Below are positions 10,988-22,500 of a stretch of DNA of 64,000 bases, piece after piece. Source of the DNA: Eutreptiella sp. 'Long Island Sound 2002' (taxonomy: Eukaryota > Euglenozoa > Euglenophyceae > Eutreptiales > Eutreptiaceae); the NCBI GenBank assembly GCA_964036045.1, contig OZ038378.1, positions 25,471,935-25,535,934 of the forward strand, written 5' to 3'. A model generated the notes under the pieces. The model saw only the letters and a program-made list of their open reading frames with translations. It was not told the DNA's origin and did not search any database. Each line of letters starts with the position of its first letter. The first letter of the stretch is position 1. Position numbers and translations under genes: made by a program.

Positions 10988-12262
10988 ATGCCGGACTTGG
11001 AAGCCCGAGAAGAGCAAGGATGCTCAGGACGGAGAGCCCTTGTAGGACATGGGCTAGACATGGAGGACCTGGCCTCCATGAGTGAAAGGCAATGCCGCAA
11101 GGCTTGCAATCTCCTCTCCGCTGCGGAAGAGTTGGAGGAGACTGGCAGCAACGGCAGGGCCCGGCGTTACCGGAAGCGCGGGTCCCCAAAACCCGCGGCG
11201 GAAGCCAGGGCGATGGAGACGGATCCCTGCCCGGTCAGGCTGTGGTCAGCTGCAGATTCCGAGGGGCATTCCGATGGCTATCGGACCGCTTTCCCTTTGG
11301 AGTCGGAGGAGATGGCCAGACCGCCCACAAGGGCGCACAGGGCCCCCAAACCCAGCCTGGAGCATGACGCTGAGGCGTTGGAGAGGCCTACCAGAGCCAG
11401 AACGGCGCCTGTGACCCGGCACACGGAGCCAAAGCGGGATAACATGGGCAACACACCCATGGCGGAGGAGTCCAAGGCGCCAGGAACCCCGGGATGCGCC
11501 GGATCAGGTGGAAAGCACGTTGCGTGCCACTGCGAGCACGTATCCTTACTCATCGGCAAGTACCCAAAGACTGGGATGGACGCCATCGTGCAGCACCTCA
11601 ACCGCCTGGACAACCAGAAGGTCGGCCTAGAGGAGGACATTGCGGGGATCCTGGATGACCAGTCGGAAGCGGAGAGAGTCATGGCGGAGCTGCGAGCGGA
11701 GCAGGACCGGTACCGGGAGAAGCCGGAGATGGCCCTGCAGAAGCAGCAGCGAGTGGTGGACAGCCTCCTCCACCTGGTGGAGGACATGTCGGGACGCCTG
11801 AAAAGGCTGGAGGAGTTGCAACCCCTCGCCTCGGGTCCGGAGCTCCCAGCAGGGCCGGCAACGGCAGAGCTGGTGGAGCGGGTTAAGACCCTCAGGAGCG
11901 CCATGGAGAAACCCATGGGCGGCCCTGCAGAGGCACCTTACGCGCCTCTGCGTGTTGACCCGGGTGCGCTGCCGTTTGTTCCCATGTTCAGCGAATCCAT
12001 AATGCTCGGGGAGCATACGGCACCGGCTGGGTCCATGCAGGAAGAGCACGCAACCACGGACCTGAGGAGCCTGACGGTACAGATGTCCCATGCCGCCCAG
12101 GATCCACCCACCGCTATGACTGCCCATGCAGTTTATGCGGAGGAGAGGATCCAGACCATGCAGGGGCGAACCATGGGAAGGGCCGACGCACATGGTCGAG
12201 GCCATCCAGGCGGAAACCTGTGGGTGAAGGACCCCACTACGGGCATATGGACAGCCGGTTGA
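10988..12262 (+). CDS. gag: gag N-terminal part, outer Gypsy element
   Basis: An open frame reaches upstream to 10790 inside the LTR, but a start at the ATG at 10988, after the possible primer site, is more natural. The first ~200 residues are charged and Arg/Pro-rich. A region at about 11580-11820 is rich in Leu, Glu, Arg and Gln with heptad character and probably forms a coiled coil. It ends at a TGA (12260-12262), and the same frame continues open into the gag core (to 12820), so this stop is probably a mutation in an originally longer gag. Structural protein of the virus-like particle by position; no strong family motif in this part. Confidence 0.65.
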   Translation: MPDLEAREEQGCSGRRALVGHGLDMEDLASMSERQCRKACNLLSAAEELEETGSNGRARRYRKRGSPKPAAEARAMETDPCPVRLWSAADSEGHSDGYRTAFPLESEEMARPPTRAHRAPKPSLEHDAEALERPTRARTAPVTRHTEPKRDNMGNTPMAEESKAPGTPGCAGSGGKHVACHCEHVSLLIGKYPKTGMDAIVQHLNRLDNQKVGLEEDIAGILDDQSEAERVMAELRAEQDRYREKPEMALQKQQRVVDSLLHLVEDMSGRLKRLEELQPLASGPELPAGPATAELVERVKTLRSAMEKPMGGPAEAPYAPLRVDPGALPFVPMFSESIMLGEHTAPAGSMQEEHATTDLRSLTVQMSHAAQDPPTAMTAHAVYAEERIQTMQGRTMGRADAHGRGHPGGNLWVKDPTTGIWTAG

Positions 12263-12820
12263 GCAAGTCCTTCCCGCATCCCAAACCCCATGGGTTCAGG
12301 CCCAACTGGACCGCACTTCATGGAGGAGAGGGATGTACGGGGAGTGTACTCACACCCCCGGGCCACAGGTGGTATCCATCTCGGTGGAGTGGTGGCTGCG
12401 GACGTCGGAGACGCCATCAGGATTGACCACCTCAGGGGAATCAAAATCCCCTACTACGATGGCAACCCCTCCAACCTGGATGACTTCATCCTGGATTGGG
12501 AGGACTTCGCCGAGGAGGTCGTCGGCGAGATGAAGGGAGCGCCAAGGAACAAGTGGGTATGTCGGACATTCCCACACAGGCTGGCGCAGAACCTGAAGGA
12601 GGAGCTCAGGGATCAGATCCGCGAGGGATTGATCCAGACGGAGCAGGCCTGCCTCCAGTGGCTGGAAGACGAGGAGCGAGTGGACGCCCCCAACCAGAGG
12701 TTGGAGGATTTGTGGTCCATTCTGCTGCCGCTGGAGCGCAGGGAGTTGAGGGTCCGGGAATGGAATCGGTACATCCGCAAGTACCCGAAGAAGCCTCAAG
12801 CTGGTGGAGGACTGGAATGA
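12263..12820 (+). CDS. gag: gag core (retrotransposon gag domain), outer Gypsy element
   Basis: Same frame as the preceding piece. It contains the pattern typical of the Gypsy capsid region: IPYYDGNPSNLDDFILDWED, then a helical stretch with an aromatic/Arg segment (CRTFPHRLAQNL) and an acidic/Trp stretch (CLQWLEDEERVDAP). The nested element has the same landmarks (PPMYDGNPLNLDRFLEKL and KWLNEQERVDAP), so the assignment rests on comparison of two diverged copies. A frameshift near 12800 moves the continuation to another frame. Capsid assembly role is inferred from family knowledge. Confidence 0.7.
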   Translation, partial: ASPSRIPNPMGSGPTGPHFMEERDVRGVYSHPRATGGIHLGGVVAADVGDAIRIDHLRGIKIPYYDGNPSNLDDFILDWEDFAEEVVGEMKGAPRNKWVCRTFPHRLAQNLKEELRDQIREGLIQTEQACLQWLEDEERVDAPNQRLEDLWSILLPLERRELRVREWNRYIRKYPKKPQAGGGLE

Positions 12821-13736
12821 GTCCAGCGAGATCCGACACCTGCTCAAGGGCGTCCTCCCTGGCAACTGGAAGAAGAAGGTGGAGGACGAGGAGAAGAAGA
12901 GAGCAAAGAAGCCCGTGGCCGTACGGATCATGGCATCGGAGGACACCCACGCCGGAATAATGGAGTTTTTTCGGCGAAACCTCGGCGAGCCCAGCCGAAC
13001 GTTGGGGTTGAAGAACAGCGTCTACGGGGAGGTATTCGGTGACACCATGGGGCAAAGGCTGATGCGCCTCAACAACGCGGAGTGGAGGCGCGGAGAGCAC
13101 TGAGGATGCAGGTCATCTTCGCCCGCATGAGCCTGGACGAGATCGTGAAGTACATCACGGTGGAGCTGAAGCTCAACGCTAAGAACGAGGCCCACGTGCA
13201 GGATCGACAGGGCAATGGACATCGAGGTCATCGGGAAGATCACCAACACCGAGAGGTCAAGGAGGACACGGTCGGCACCGCGGAGGAAGGGAATGGAAGC
13301 GGCCAAGATCCGCAAGGTACCGCGGAGGATCGGGAACCCGCCGCTCTCGTTCCGCGAGTACAGATCACAGCACGACAGTTGCTGGGTCTGCTACGGCAAG
13401 GGGAACAACCAGGCACATGACCACCGGCATTGCAAGGTATATGAGGCTGACAAGAAGGCCTACTTTGCCGCCCGTCCCGACAAGAAGCCTAAGGAGCAAC
13501 GAATTGCTGATTGGAAGGCAAAGGGCGGAGACAGGGGAAAAGGCCAAGGAAAGGGCCAAGGGAAAGGCAGAAGAAAAGGCTATGGTGAAGGACCCGGCCC
13601 AGACCGACGCGTGAGGTCGATCGAGGAGGTTGCTGAGGACATGTTGAGGACGTTGAAGGAACTCAAAGCCCAGCAACGTGGTGGACAAAGTCTGGGCGGA
13701 TCGCAGCAGGAGGGAGCTTCGGCAGGCCAAGTCTAG
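12804..13736 (+). pseudogene. gag: gag C-terminal part with zinc knuckle, outer Gypsy element (frameshifted)
   Basis: Three overlapping open segments (12804-13103, 13082-13420, 13215-13736) line up with one continuous stretch of the nested element's gag, so two frameshifts separate them here. The last segment contains a cysteine/histidine cluster spaced C-x2-C-x8-H-x4-C (from CWVCYGK to HDHRHC), a stretched version of the classical C-x2-C-x4-H-x4-C knuckle. A basic tail of KGQGKG repeats follows. The segment ends at TAG 13734-13736, after which the same frame remains open into protease. Nucleocapsid function in RNA binding is inferred. Confidence 0.7.
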
Positions 13737-13748
13737 AGGAGCCCCCAC
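13734..13748 (+). promoter_or_regulatory. Candidate gag-pol UAG readthrough site, outer element
   Basis: Gag stops at TAG, followed by AGGAGCCCC. The downstream pol frame is in phase and has no stop between this TAG and the protease. The nested element has TAG followed by CGGAGCCCC at the equivalent junction, also in phase. Conservation of stop identity, phase and downstream bases suggests pol is expressed by stop-codon readthrough; this is inference. Confidence 0.5.
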
Positions 13749-15136
13749 GGGAGTGGGACCCCGGATGCCTCTCCTCCGAAAATCGGTGGAATTCTAGAGA
13801 AAGCGAAGGCACATCGGGTGCCGAAGAAGGCTCCAGAAGAGCCAAAACCACTGAGTTTCGTCACTCCCAACCCCTGGAGCGCCCTGCCAAGGGAAGTGTA
13901 TGTGGGCAAGGGACGTGGCAAGAAAGAAGGAGCGACCACGGAGAGCCCCCCGGACGGGCAGGAGAAGCCGAGGATCTACACCATCCGTGACCATACCCTC
14001 GAAGTCCTGATGCACCCGGATGTGCTAGAGTTGCATGCCGTGAGAGTCGTCCATACACCGCAGGGTAACGAGCGGCCGTTGCACTTGAAGGTGCGTGTAC
14101 AGTGCGGACAACAGGAGTTTGTGCTGGATGTTTTGGTGGATACGGGTGCCCAGGTGAGCCTGGTCCGGAGGGGGCTGTTCAAGGAGGAATCCCTGCAGCC
14201 CAGCCGTAGACCGGTAGGCCTGAAGGTGGCCAATGGAGAGATTATGGGTGGTGGCACCCATGAGGCCACTATCAGTATGGATTTCCCGGAGCATGAGCGC
14301 TTGAACCGCCCTGATTTGGCGAAGAGAAGCACTCTATCCGGGAACTTCTATGTGGCCGACATTACTGATTGGGATATGATCATGGGGTATGACTTCATGG
14401 TGGGAAACGCCATTGGAGCCCTTCCCCATCGTGCAACGCTGGTCTGGGAGGATGATGAATGCCTTACATGGCTGTCCACGGACTATGCATGCGGATCATT
14501 CCAATGGAATGCTGAGGAAGAGGATCGGATCGCCCAAGCGGTGCAAGCTGTGGGTGCCAAGTCCAGAGGAGACCGCAGAGCTCAGCTCACGGAATATGGA
14601 ATGGCGCCGCCGGTGTATGCCAGGATGATTCAGACGCTGGGAGCCGAAGCACCCGAGACGGACGTCTTCGCTTCCCGGGATGCCCCACTGTTGAGGAAGT
14701 GTAGGAGGCATTGGCATCAAGGAGACTCAGCCTGGCACAGGCATTGGGGTTTGAAGGAGTGGGTGCCCATGTATTGGCATGGCTCCCTGGAAAATACCAG
14801 ACGTACGGTGGAGAAGATCGTCGCGGATAGGGCGAAGGGGATCCTGGTCATAACCGGCATAGGATCCACCCCAGGTCCGCTGGAAAGTCTGGTGTCGACG
14901 CTGGACTCAATCACCCTGAACGAGATGTCATTCGGGCCAGAGAAGCAGTTGTTCATCGACGTCAAGGGTTTATCAATGCCCTCCCCGGGTCAAGCGTGGG
15001 GTACCAAGGCTTCCCTGGTGGATGGGGCGCAAGCCCAGCCGACAGGTGATGAAGCATTCATCCGTAGGGTTGAGGCGGTGCCCATGCGGGCCATGTTTGA
15101 GCCCAAGGAGGGGACAGATCAGCCGATGGAGGGCAT
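13737..15136 (+). CDS. pol: pol N-terminal part: aspartic protease and methyltransferase-like segment, outer element (interrupted)
   Basis: Open in phase with the gag stop; there is no obvious ATG. The retropepsin active site LVDTGAQVSL lies about 107 codons after 13818, and WDMIMGYDFM about 75 residues later matches the second conserved protease strand. Roughly 170 residues after the active site comes TDVFASRDAPLL followed by a Trp/His-rich stretch and a hydrophobic strand (GILVITGI). This resembles the segment found in DIRS-like elements and phage adenine methyltransferases, but without a clear NPPY motif. The frame is cut at 15136 by the nested element and resumes in the same phase at 32241. 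A run-on into the inserted LTR ends at 15179. Confidence 0.8.
15133..15136. other. Target site duplication GCAT, left (nested element)
   Basis: GCAT stands before the LTR TG at 15137 and is repeated after the LTR CA at 32236 (32237-32240). Because the next base on both sides is T, a 5-bp duplication GCATT with shifted LTR ends is also possible. Confidence 0.75.
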
Positions 15137-18105
15137 TGACGCGTTCCTGTGGGGGGCCGGCCACGGCACGCTGCGGTGACACGCACAGGTGAGCAGGCAG
15201 GCAAAGCACTACGCTCACAAGGGCATCAATACGCTCGTGTTATGTGACAAAGCGTTTCAGAATCCTTGCAACTCTGCAAAGAGGGAACAAAAGTATGTAC
15301 AACAACACATCACAATATGTACACATGGGGTGAAGACTGGACTGGGGTAAGGGCATCACAGGACAATAGACACTCAGTCCCAACTCGTATCCCAATCCCA
15401 GGTCCAACCCTCTCAGTGGCTGGTGGGGGCGGGGGCTCAAACACAACCCATGCCCTGCTCAGTCCGGACCCTGAAACCCTGCCAATAGGGGGGGTGTCGC
15501 GCCTAGCCACTGGCGAGTTCCTGGGAACCAAGGGGCTTGAAGGCCAATTGACAGTGGTCCCCCATGCTCCCACAACTGCAGGTCCCAACTCCATTCTGAG
15601 CTAGAGATATGGCCCCGCCATTATCCCCTAGGAGTTGGTAGCTGAAAATGGGCTGTTCCAGCCCAAACTGAAATTAGCTGAAAAATCTCCGAAATTGACC
15701 CTTCGTCCAGACCCGCCAGAGGTAGGGACGAGGCAACTGACCCTGTGCCCTCTGAGTACGAACTCTCTGAAGCCCTCACCCAACCTGGTTCCCTCTGAGA
15801 ATGCAGCATCAGGGCACCACGGGTTCGTCAAGTGGAGTCATGATGCCAAAATCACCAAAATTGGCACCATTCTCATGCGCGGCTCGCCCGGCCAGGGCAA
15901 GGCCAATGGCCCACAGGTTAGGAGGCAGGACCTAGGATTTTTTCTCTGAGTGTACAACTTAAAGTTAGGTCCGGGATCCCCGTGGGCATAGAGATATGGG
16001 GCCGCCAATTGACCACACGGGGAATTGAAATTTGAGTCCCCAAAGGGGGTCATTTTGGCTGCCTGAAATGAGCCAAAATTCGGGGTGCTCCCAATAGTAT
16101 ATCTCCACGCTGGCTTGGAGATCGGATCCGCCATTCCATACGCGATCCACCAGGGGTCGAACAAAGACTGCCATGCCCTTGGTATTCAAAGATCTCAATG
16201 CCACTTGGCGTGGTGACGATCTTAATTGGGTCCACAAATGCCAAAATGGCAAAATTGCCCACACCCACCTTGGGCTAGCGCCTTAACGAAGGTTGCTCCG
16301 CTTCGCCCACGTGGTGTGTGAACCGTGGGGACCAATATGCAAAACACCCATGTCATATATGGTCCATTGGTCCATGCGTCCGGCGTGCACGGGTGGGCTA
16401 AACATAGTGCACGGCGGGCAACAAAAGTGGAAAATTGCTCAAAATGGACAAAAATGCGCACACTCATGGTTGGGGCAAATGAGGCACATGCCCGACTTGG
16501 ACCGGAGTGTGCCAGAGGATTGGTATCAAGTTATATGTGTCCAACATATCTTTTGGGCGTCGCCCAACTCCTCCGGTTTTGGGAATGGCAGGGTCGCCAA
16601 GTGAGCCCATGATTTGGGATAGTCCCAAATCGCCAACATGGCGGCCACGGTATGCCAAGCCCAAGAGGAGTTATTCGCCGGGTCCAATATATGTTGGGCA
16701 CCGAAGTATTTACCCCAATAACATACTTGTGTCATGATGTCAATTGAGCGCAACGCTGAGATACACGGTCGCCACTTGCCATCATGACGGGCAAAAAACG
16801 GCAAAATTGGCACAAAGATACACAAAAGTGCCTTGAAAGGTGCACAATTATATTATAATATCTTCGGCTTGGATCGTGCAATCAACTAATCCTTCTAAAC
16901 ATAATGACTTGACACCAATGACCTCCGATTCCACATATGTGCTCCACTTGGGGCGCTTTGAAAGGTCACGAGCGCTACTTCCCAAGTGGGCACATGAAAT
17001 TATGGAAAATCGCAAAACACACACCTTGCTCCCAACGCATCGCTTCGGGATCGCCACACAAGCTTCCCTTCACGAAGGTTAGGCTTGCAATTGATTGTAG
17101 GGAGTATGGAGAAGGGGCTTGCACAATATCAGGTCCATTGGCGGGTTTGGCTTGGAGCGATGGACCCGCCAAATGGGCACGCAACACAACACAAGGCACA
17201 TACTCCATATTGCCCAAAAAGGTAGCTCCCCCCACGATATGTCATGCCCCTCCAAGGGCATAACTTTGTGTCAATCGCTCATAGGAACTCAAGGAGAGTT
17301 CCTATGCAAAACCAACACTCGCGCGCTACACTCAAAAGCTATCTTAACGCACGCAATATCATGGCCAAAGAGTTATAACGCAAACTCTACCCTCCTGACC
17401 ATGATCCATTACGCTAGCGCGCACGTGTGGAAACGCAACGTGTATAATGCTTCCTAAATTACGTTGGGAGTATTGTGAATACATCCCACGTTTTCTTAGT
17501 GTCATTCCTCGCAAGCGGCACGAGATATGACCCTCACAAGTGGCCTCACGAATCAACTTTGTTTTGCCCATATCTCTAAGACAAATGGAGGGCAAGACAA
17601 AAGGAAAGTTGATTCGTGCATAGGGAAACATGTAGGTCCACTCGAAAGAGGTCAAATCAAGTGCGGGGATGTCGAAGTCGAAAATCCGATTTCGACATCC
17701 TGAAAAATTCGGATTAAGGTTGCGAGTGTAAGATGTAAAAATTGCGGATGCATCAATGCAATTCCTGAACACTTTAGAGTCTTCGTCACGATTTGCGCTA
17801 AAATATCTGTATATGACAGTTAAACTGGCGGTTACGCTAAAGTCGCGAACTAACCGCCAGCTGTCAAAGCAGCGAATATCAGAACGGAAGCGTAAAAATT
17901 GACGGAAACAATATGAAAGTAAAACCCTGTTGATTCCTGATATTCTGATATACAAATCTCCGCTGGCGGTGCATCGGTTGCCGATGCAGGGCTTTACGGC
18001 TCGCACGGGGCGTCAACGGGCGTCTTCCCTTCCGTACATGAGGTTAGTGGACCGGAGACCGGTTGTATGCCGTAACCTAGCCATGGGGTTCTGGGTACCG
18101 CTTCA
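15137..18105 (-). repeat. 3' LTR of the nested Gypsy element
   Basis: 2969 bp, matching 29243-32236 nearly throughout. On the - strand it starts TGAAGCGGTACC and ends GGAACGCGTCA. Compared with the other LTR it lacks about 25 bases near 18000. It carries the AT-rich core whose translated - strand resembles the outer element's LTR core. Confidence 0.9.
17359..18006 (-). other. Open frame in the nested element's 3' LTR
   Basis: An open frame of about 215 codons on the coding strand of the element. The same frame is open in the 5' LTR (31468 to beyond 32200). Part of its translation aligns with the frame at 8871-9272 in the outer element's LTR. No known domain. Treated as a possible LTR-borne reading frame only. 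Confidence 0.3.
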
Positions 18106-18117
18106 CCCCCCTCCTTA
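18106..18117 (-). promoter_or_regulatory. Polypurine tract of the nested element
   Basis: On the - strand AAGGAGGGGGG lies immediately before the 3' LTR start TGAAGC. The outer element has AGAAGGGGGG at the matching place. This is the usual primer site for plus-strand DNA synthesis in LTR elements. Confidence 0.75.
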
Positions 18118-19585
18118 GAGCAAACCCCTGGGGGGTGCTCGATAACACCCACGCATGGCAGCGGGTACCCAGGACCATTTCCTGAAGGGGGGGGGGGTGT
18201 CACATCCTTTTTCAGGCTGATTCGCAGGTTAGGCTGCCCAAATCCCACAGTGAGACAGGTACGGTACTGTAGTTCTTAGTAACTGCAAGTATGGTATCAA
18301 GTATCAAGTCCCGGGAGCTGGCGGCGATTGTTCGGCATCCAAAGGACCCGTTAACCCATACCAGGCGCACCGGGTGCCGGCTGCTACGGTCACCACCACA
18401 GTGGCAGTGGCATACACGGCCAACATAGGCGTCACACAACGACCGAGGTGGTCCCACAGGTCGAGAGCGACCACAAAGATCCATCAGGCTACCCCAAGCT
18501 TCCCAAGGCCCGCCGGCTGGGGGAGAGTCCCCACGGGTCCTTCCTCGGGCGCACCATGTCCATATCCATACGACGCGAGTCCAGAGTGGTACAGCCGAAC
18601 GAGCTCCTCCTTAAGGGATCGGGCATCAAGGCTGTCTTTTCCCTCGCCCTATTACCACGAAGGCCATACATGAGGGAGTCCTCATGCAGTGTGGGCGGAG
18701 GCGTCGACTCCTCAAACCACCAGTTTCCCAGGCAGACTGACCGAGGTCAGGAGCACCGGAGGCCGCCATCCGACTGCAAGTGCGTCTGCGAGTCGGTAGG
18801 CTCACACTGGGACTGACAGTGGCGGACCGCTGGGAGTGTAGTCAGGCAACTGGGCTTCCCGCCTGGCGCCATCAGGATCTCCACATCACAGCGAATAGGG
18901 CACACAGTATCACGGCACTCAAACAGAAGAATCTGTACTTAGGTACTGGTTCAAGCTGGACCCTATGTAAAAACATGTAAACGGCGACTCAGGGCGCCTT
19001 CGTAGTCGATTCGCATCCCGTCGGGGGGAAAAAACAGTCAACTGACTGACAACACTGAACATACAGATGCACATATCCTGGGGAACAGAAAAAGTAAGCA
19101 ATAATCAGGTAAGCAGGCGTGTAAACACACTCTGGACAGAGTGCCAAACCACGCCCCGGTTAGGATAAGGCATATCCAGGAGGCTGGACAGGAAAGCGCC
19201 TGAGTTCAGGCCATATATAGTCTGCAGACACACGTCGACTGGTCTGGATCCCGCAAGTGCCATGGGACCAGACCACAGGCCAAAAAATCGCAATGCCGAT
19301 GACAGCGGCATCCGTTGCGCAACGTCATATGGGCTTCAAGGCCCCAAGAGCTCAGAAAATATGAAGGTCAGTCGCCCTACCTGGTTTCCCAAGGATTCAG
19401 CAGGGGGGGGGAGTGACGAATAGAGGTTGAAGAGAGGGGCCATCCTCCTCTGGATTCAGCAGGGGGGGGTATATGGCCACTCTGATGGCAGGTCACCGAA
19501 AGATGTAAGAGAGCAAGCAAGTAAGGGACAATCCGTCGACCTCACAAGCGCCCAAAATGCATCAGGGGAGAGCTCAGGGCGCTGA
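18118..19585 (-). other. 3' noncoding region of the nested element
   Basis: About 1.47 kb between the pol stop and the polypurine tract. The string ATTCAGCAGGGGGGG occurs twice (near 19396 and 19455). No gene or RNA is recognised here. Confidence 0.6.
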
Positions 19586-22500
19586 TCAGGCACTCCTGGC
19601 TGCAATCGCCCGGGTGAGTGCTGCCAAGTCCGAGACATGGATCTTGGTCTTATGCTTGCGGATGTACTCCATGAAGGGAGTATTGACCCACGGCACGAAC
19701 GAGGAGACGGGTTCCCAGGTGTCGTGGGACGGCCCATAGCCTCGCCAACGAACCTTGAACTCCAGACCTCCGGGTGCCGAGGCTTTCGGACGCTGAGCCA
19801 GGATCTTCTCGACAGTATAGTCGTCCTGCTCAGCATAGTCGTCGTCCGAATCGGCCTCATGCGCGGCATAGCTCAGGGACACATGTTGGCCACGGAGGTC
19901 CGATTCCCGCACACGGAGTTCACTCTCGTGGCGCTCCCGGAGCTGTCCGTGACCCACCTTGATGCGGTAGGTGTCCTCACCAATCCTGCGGACCACCTCT
20001 CCGGCTGTGAACCAGGTTTTGGTGCGGTGGGTGCCCATAGGGCGGGGTCTGATCACCCACACCGGGTCCCCCAGCCTGAACTTTTGCGCTGTCGAGCTCG
20101 GGGCGGACTTCTGACGCTCAGCATGCTCCTTCTCGAGCTGCTGGCGGATGTCCCGCGCCGTTTGCTCTTGCCGCGCGAAGAATTCCTTGGCAACCATGGC
20201 CATGCCATCACCAGACAAGGGAAGTCCCCGACCCAGGGGGTCCCTGCCGAACAGAATCTGGTGAGCTGACAAACCACCCGGGGTGGGGGTGTCATGATGG
20301 GCCTTCAGAGCAGGCCACATCTCCTCAAACCAGTTCCGACGCGGATTGGTGATGTGAATCTTGCGCAGCTTCTCGAACAGCTGCCGTCCAGCCACTTCAG
20401 CACGGCCGTTAGACCGGCTGAGATAGGCGACGCTCTTGGCATGACGTATTCCCATGAGGGAACACATAGCCTTGAACCAGCCACCAGTAAACTGGGGCCC
20501 TCGGTCACTGCAAATGGTGCGGGGGATGTCAAAGACGGTCAGCCAATGACGAATCATCATGACTGCCACTTCCTTGGCAAGCAACCCCTTTTTGCGTGCC
20601 GGAACGGCTACTACGTAGCCACTGTGGCGATCCACACAAAGAACCACACAGTCAAAGGTCTCCTTGCCAATGTGCACTTCGGGCATGGAGAAGACATCCA
20701 TGGCCACGCTCTCCATGGGTTGGTCAGGAACCGGGGTCCATTGGGCTTCCCCCTTGACGTTCCGGTAATCGGGATTGCAGGCCTGACAGACCGAGCAACC
20801 CTTCCTGACCTTCTTGATGGCGATGTAGAGAACGATATGGTCGATCTCGAACCGACGCTGCATGTCAAGGGCTTGCTCCTTGACCCCTGGGTGCAGCATG
20901 TGGAGGTGCCAAGCTTCGCAAAGCTCGAGCACCCGGGACTCCGGTACTAGCAGCTTACCATTACGGTAGAGCTTGCCATCTTCCTCAGTCAGCCCCTTTG
21001 GCCACTTCTGCCCGTCGTCAGGGTCGGTCACAGCCCTATACTCGGCTGCAAAGGCCTCGGACTTGGCGTAATCGTCGGTTAAGTCGTCCTGGAGGCAAGA
21101 CTCCGGGAAGAGGTGCTTGTCGGACTCAGCTCCCTCAGGGGCGAGCACTCTGACCGCTCTGCTCACCCTCTTTCCGAGGGGGGCATCCGCAGCCATGACG
21201 ACGAAGCATTTAATACCCTCCTCCTCCATCAGGCGCTCCATCTCAATGATCTTCTTGGCTTCAGCGGTCTCAGCCTCATCGCCAGGGGCAGAGATATCCG
21301 TCATGCCCTTGCTGGCGGGATAGGCCCACCTACTGAGACAGTCCGCCACGGTGTTATCCTTCCCAGGAATATACACAACCGTGAGGTCGAACTTGGCCAA
21401 GGTCTCATGCCATCTTGCCCGTTGGGAGGCGGGACCAGAGGGGATGTCCACGTGCTCCTTGTGCCACGACTGCAGACTCTGATGGTCGGTGCAGCCGGTG
21501 ACGGGATGGAGGGCTATGTACCCAGCCCATTTCCTGAGAGCCATGACGATGGCATACGCCTCCTTTTCACGGGGCGTCCACGTCCGTCTCTGGCCTTCCG
21601 TCAGGACTCGGCTCCAGAAGGCCACGGGCACGTGCCTCCCGTCGTCAAGCACTTCCTCCAACACAGCGCCCACGGCGTAGTCGGAAGCGTCGGTGCGCAG
21701 GACGAACCCTCGGTCGGGATCCACGAGGTGCAGACCCACTGCGGATAGCAGCGCCTGCTTCATCCCCTCAAAGGCACGGTCGGAATCAGCATCCCAGACC
21801 AGAGCCTTCTTGGACCCCTTCTTGGTCTCCTCTCGGTTGCCCTTGACCATGGTCGTCATGGGGGCTGCATACTCGGCATACATTTTGATATACCCCGAGT
21901 AGTAATTGCAGAACCCCAGATACGCCCGTAGCTCAGAGACTGTTTTGGGCTTTTCCCAGTGCTCAATCGCAGCCACCTTGCCAGGTATGGGCTTTCGCTG
22001 CCCGTTCCCAACTACGTGGCCAGCGAAGACCACCTCGCTTACCGCAATGGTGGCCTTGTCACTGCTGCCCGTAAGTTTGTGCCGAACCGGGAGGTCCAGC
22101 ACTCGAGTGACGTCCCTGTCATGTGCCTCCAGGAGCTCCTCGTAGCTCATACTGGGGTCCCCGGACGCGATGATCACGTCGTCCACGAAGGGGTCCGCAC
22201 AGTCACGCACCGGCTCAAGCAGGTTCTCCAGCATCCGCTGAAAAGCCGCATTGCCGTTGGTAACGCCCATGGGCATCACCTTCCACTGGAGAGGTCCAAT
22301 TGGGGTGCTCATGGCTGTGCAGGCACGGGACTCCTCGGCGAGAGGCATCTGATGATAACCATGTTTCAGGTCAATCACCGTGAAGATCCTCCGCCGGTGT
22401 TGTTTTTGCAGCATGTCCTCAATGAGGGGCAGCGTATAGCTGTCATGCTGCGTTTGGGCGTTTAGGCCGCGGTAGTCGACCACGAGCCGCCACTCACCGG

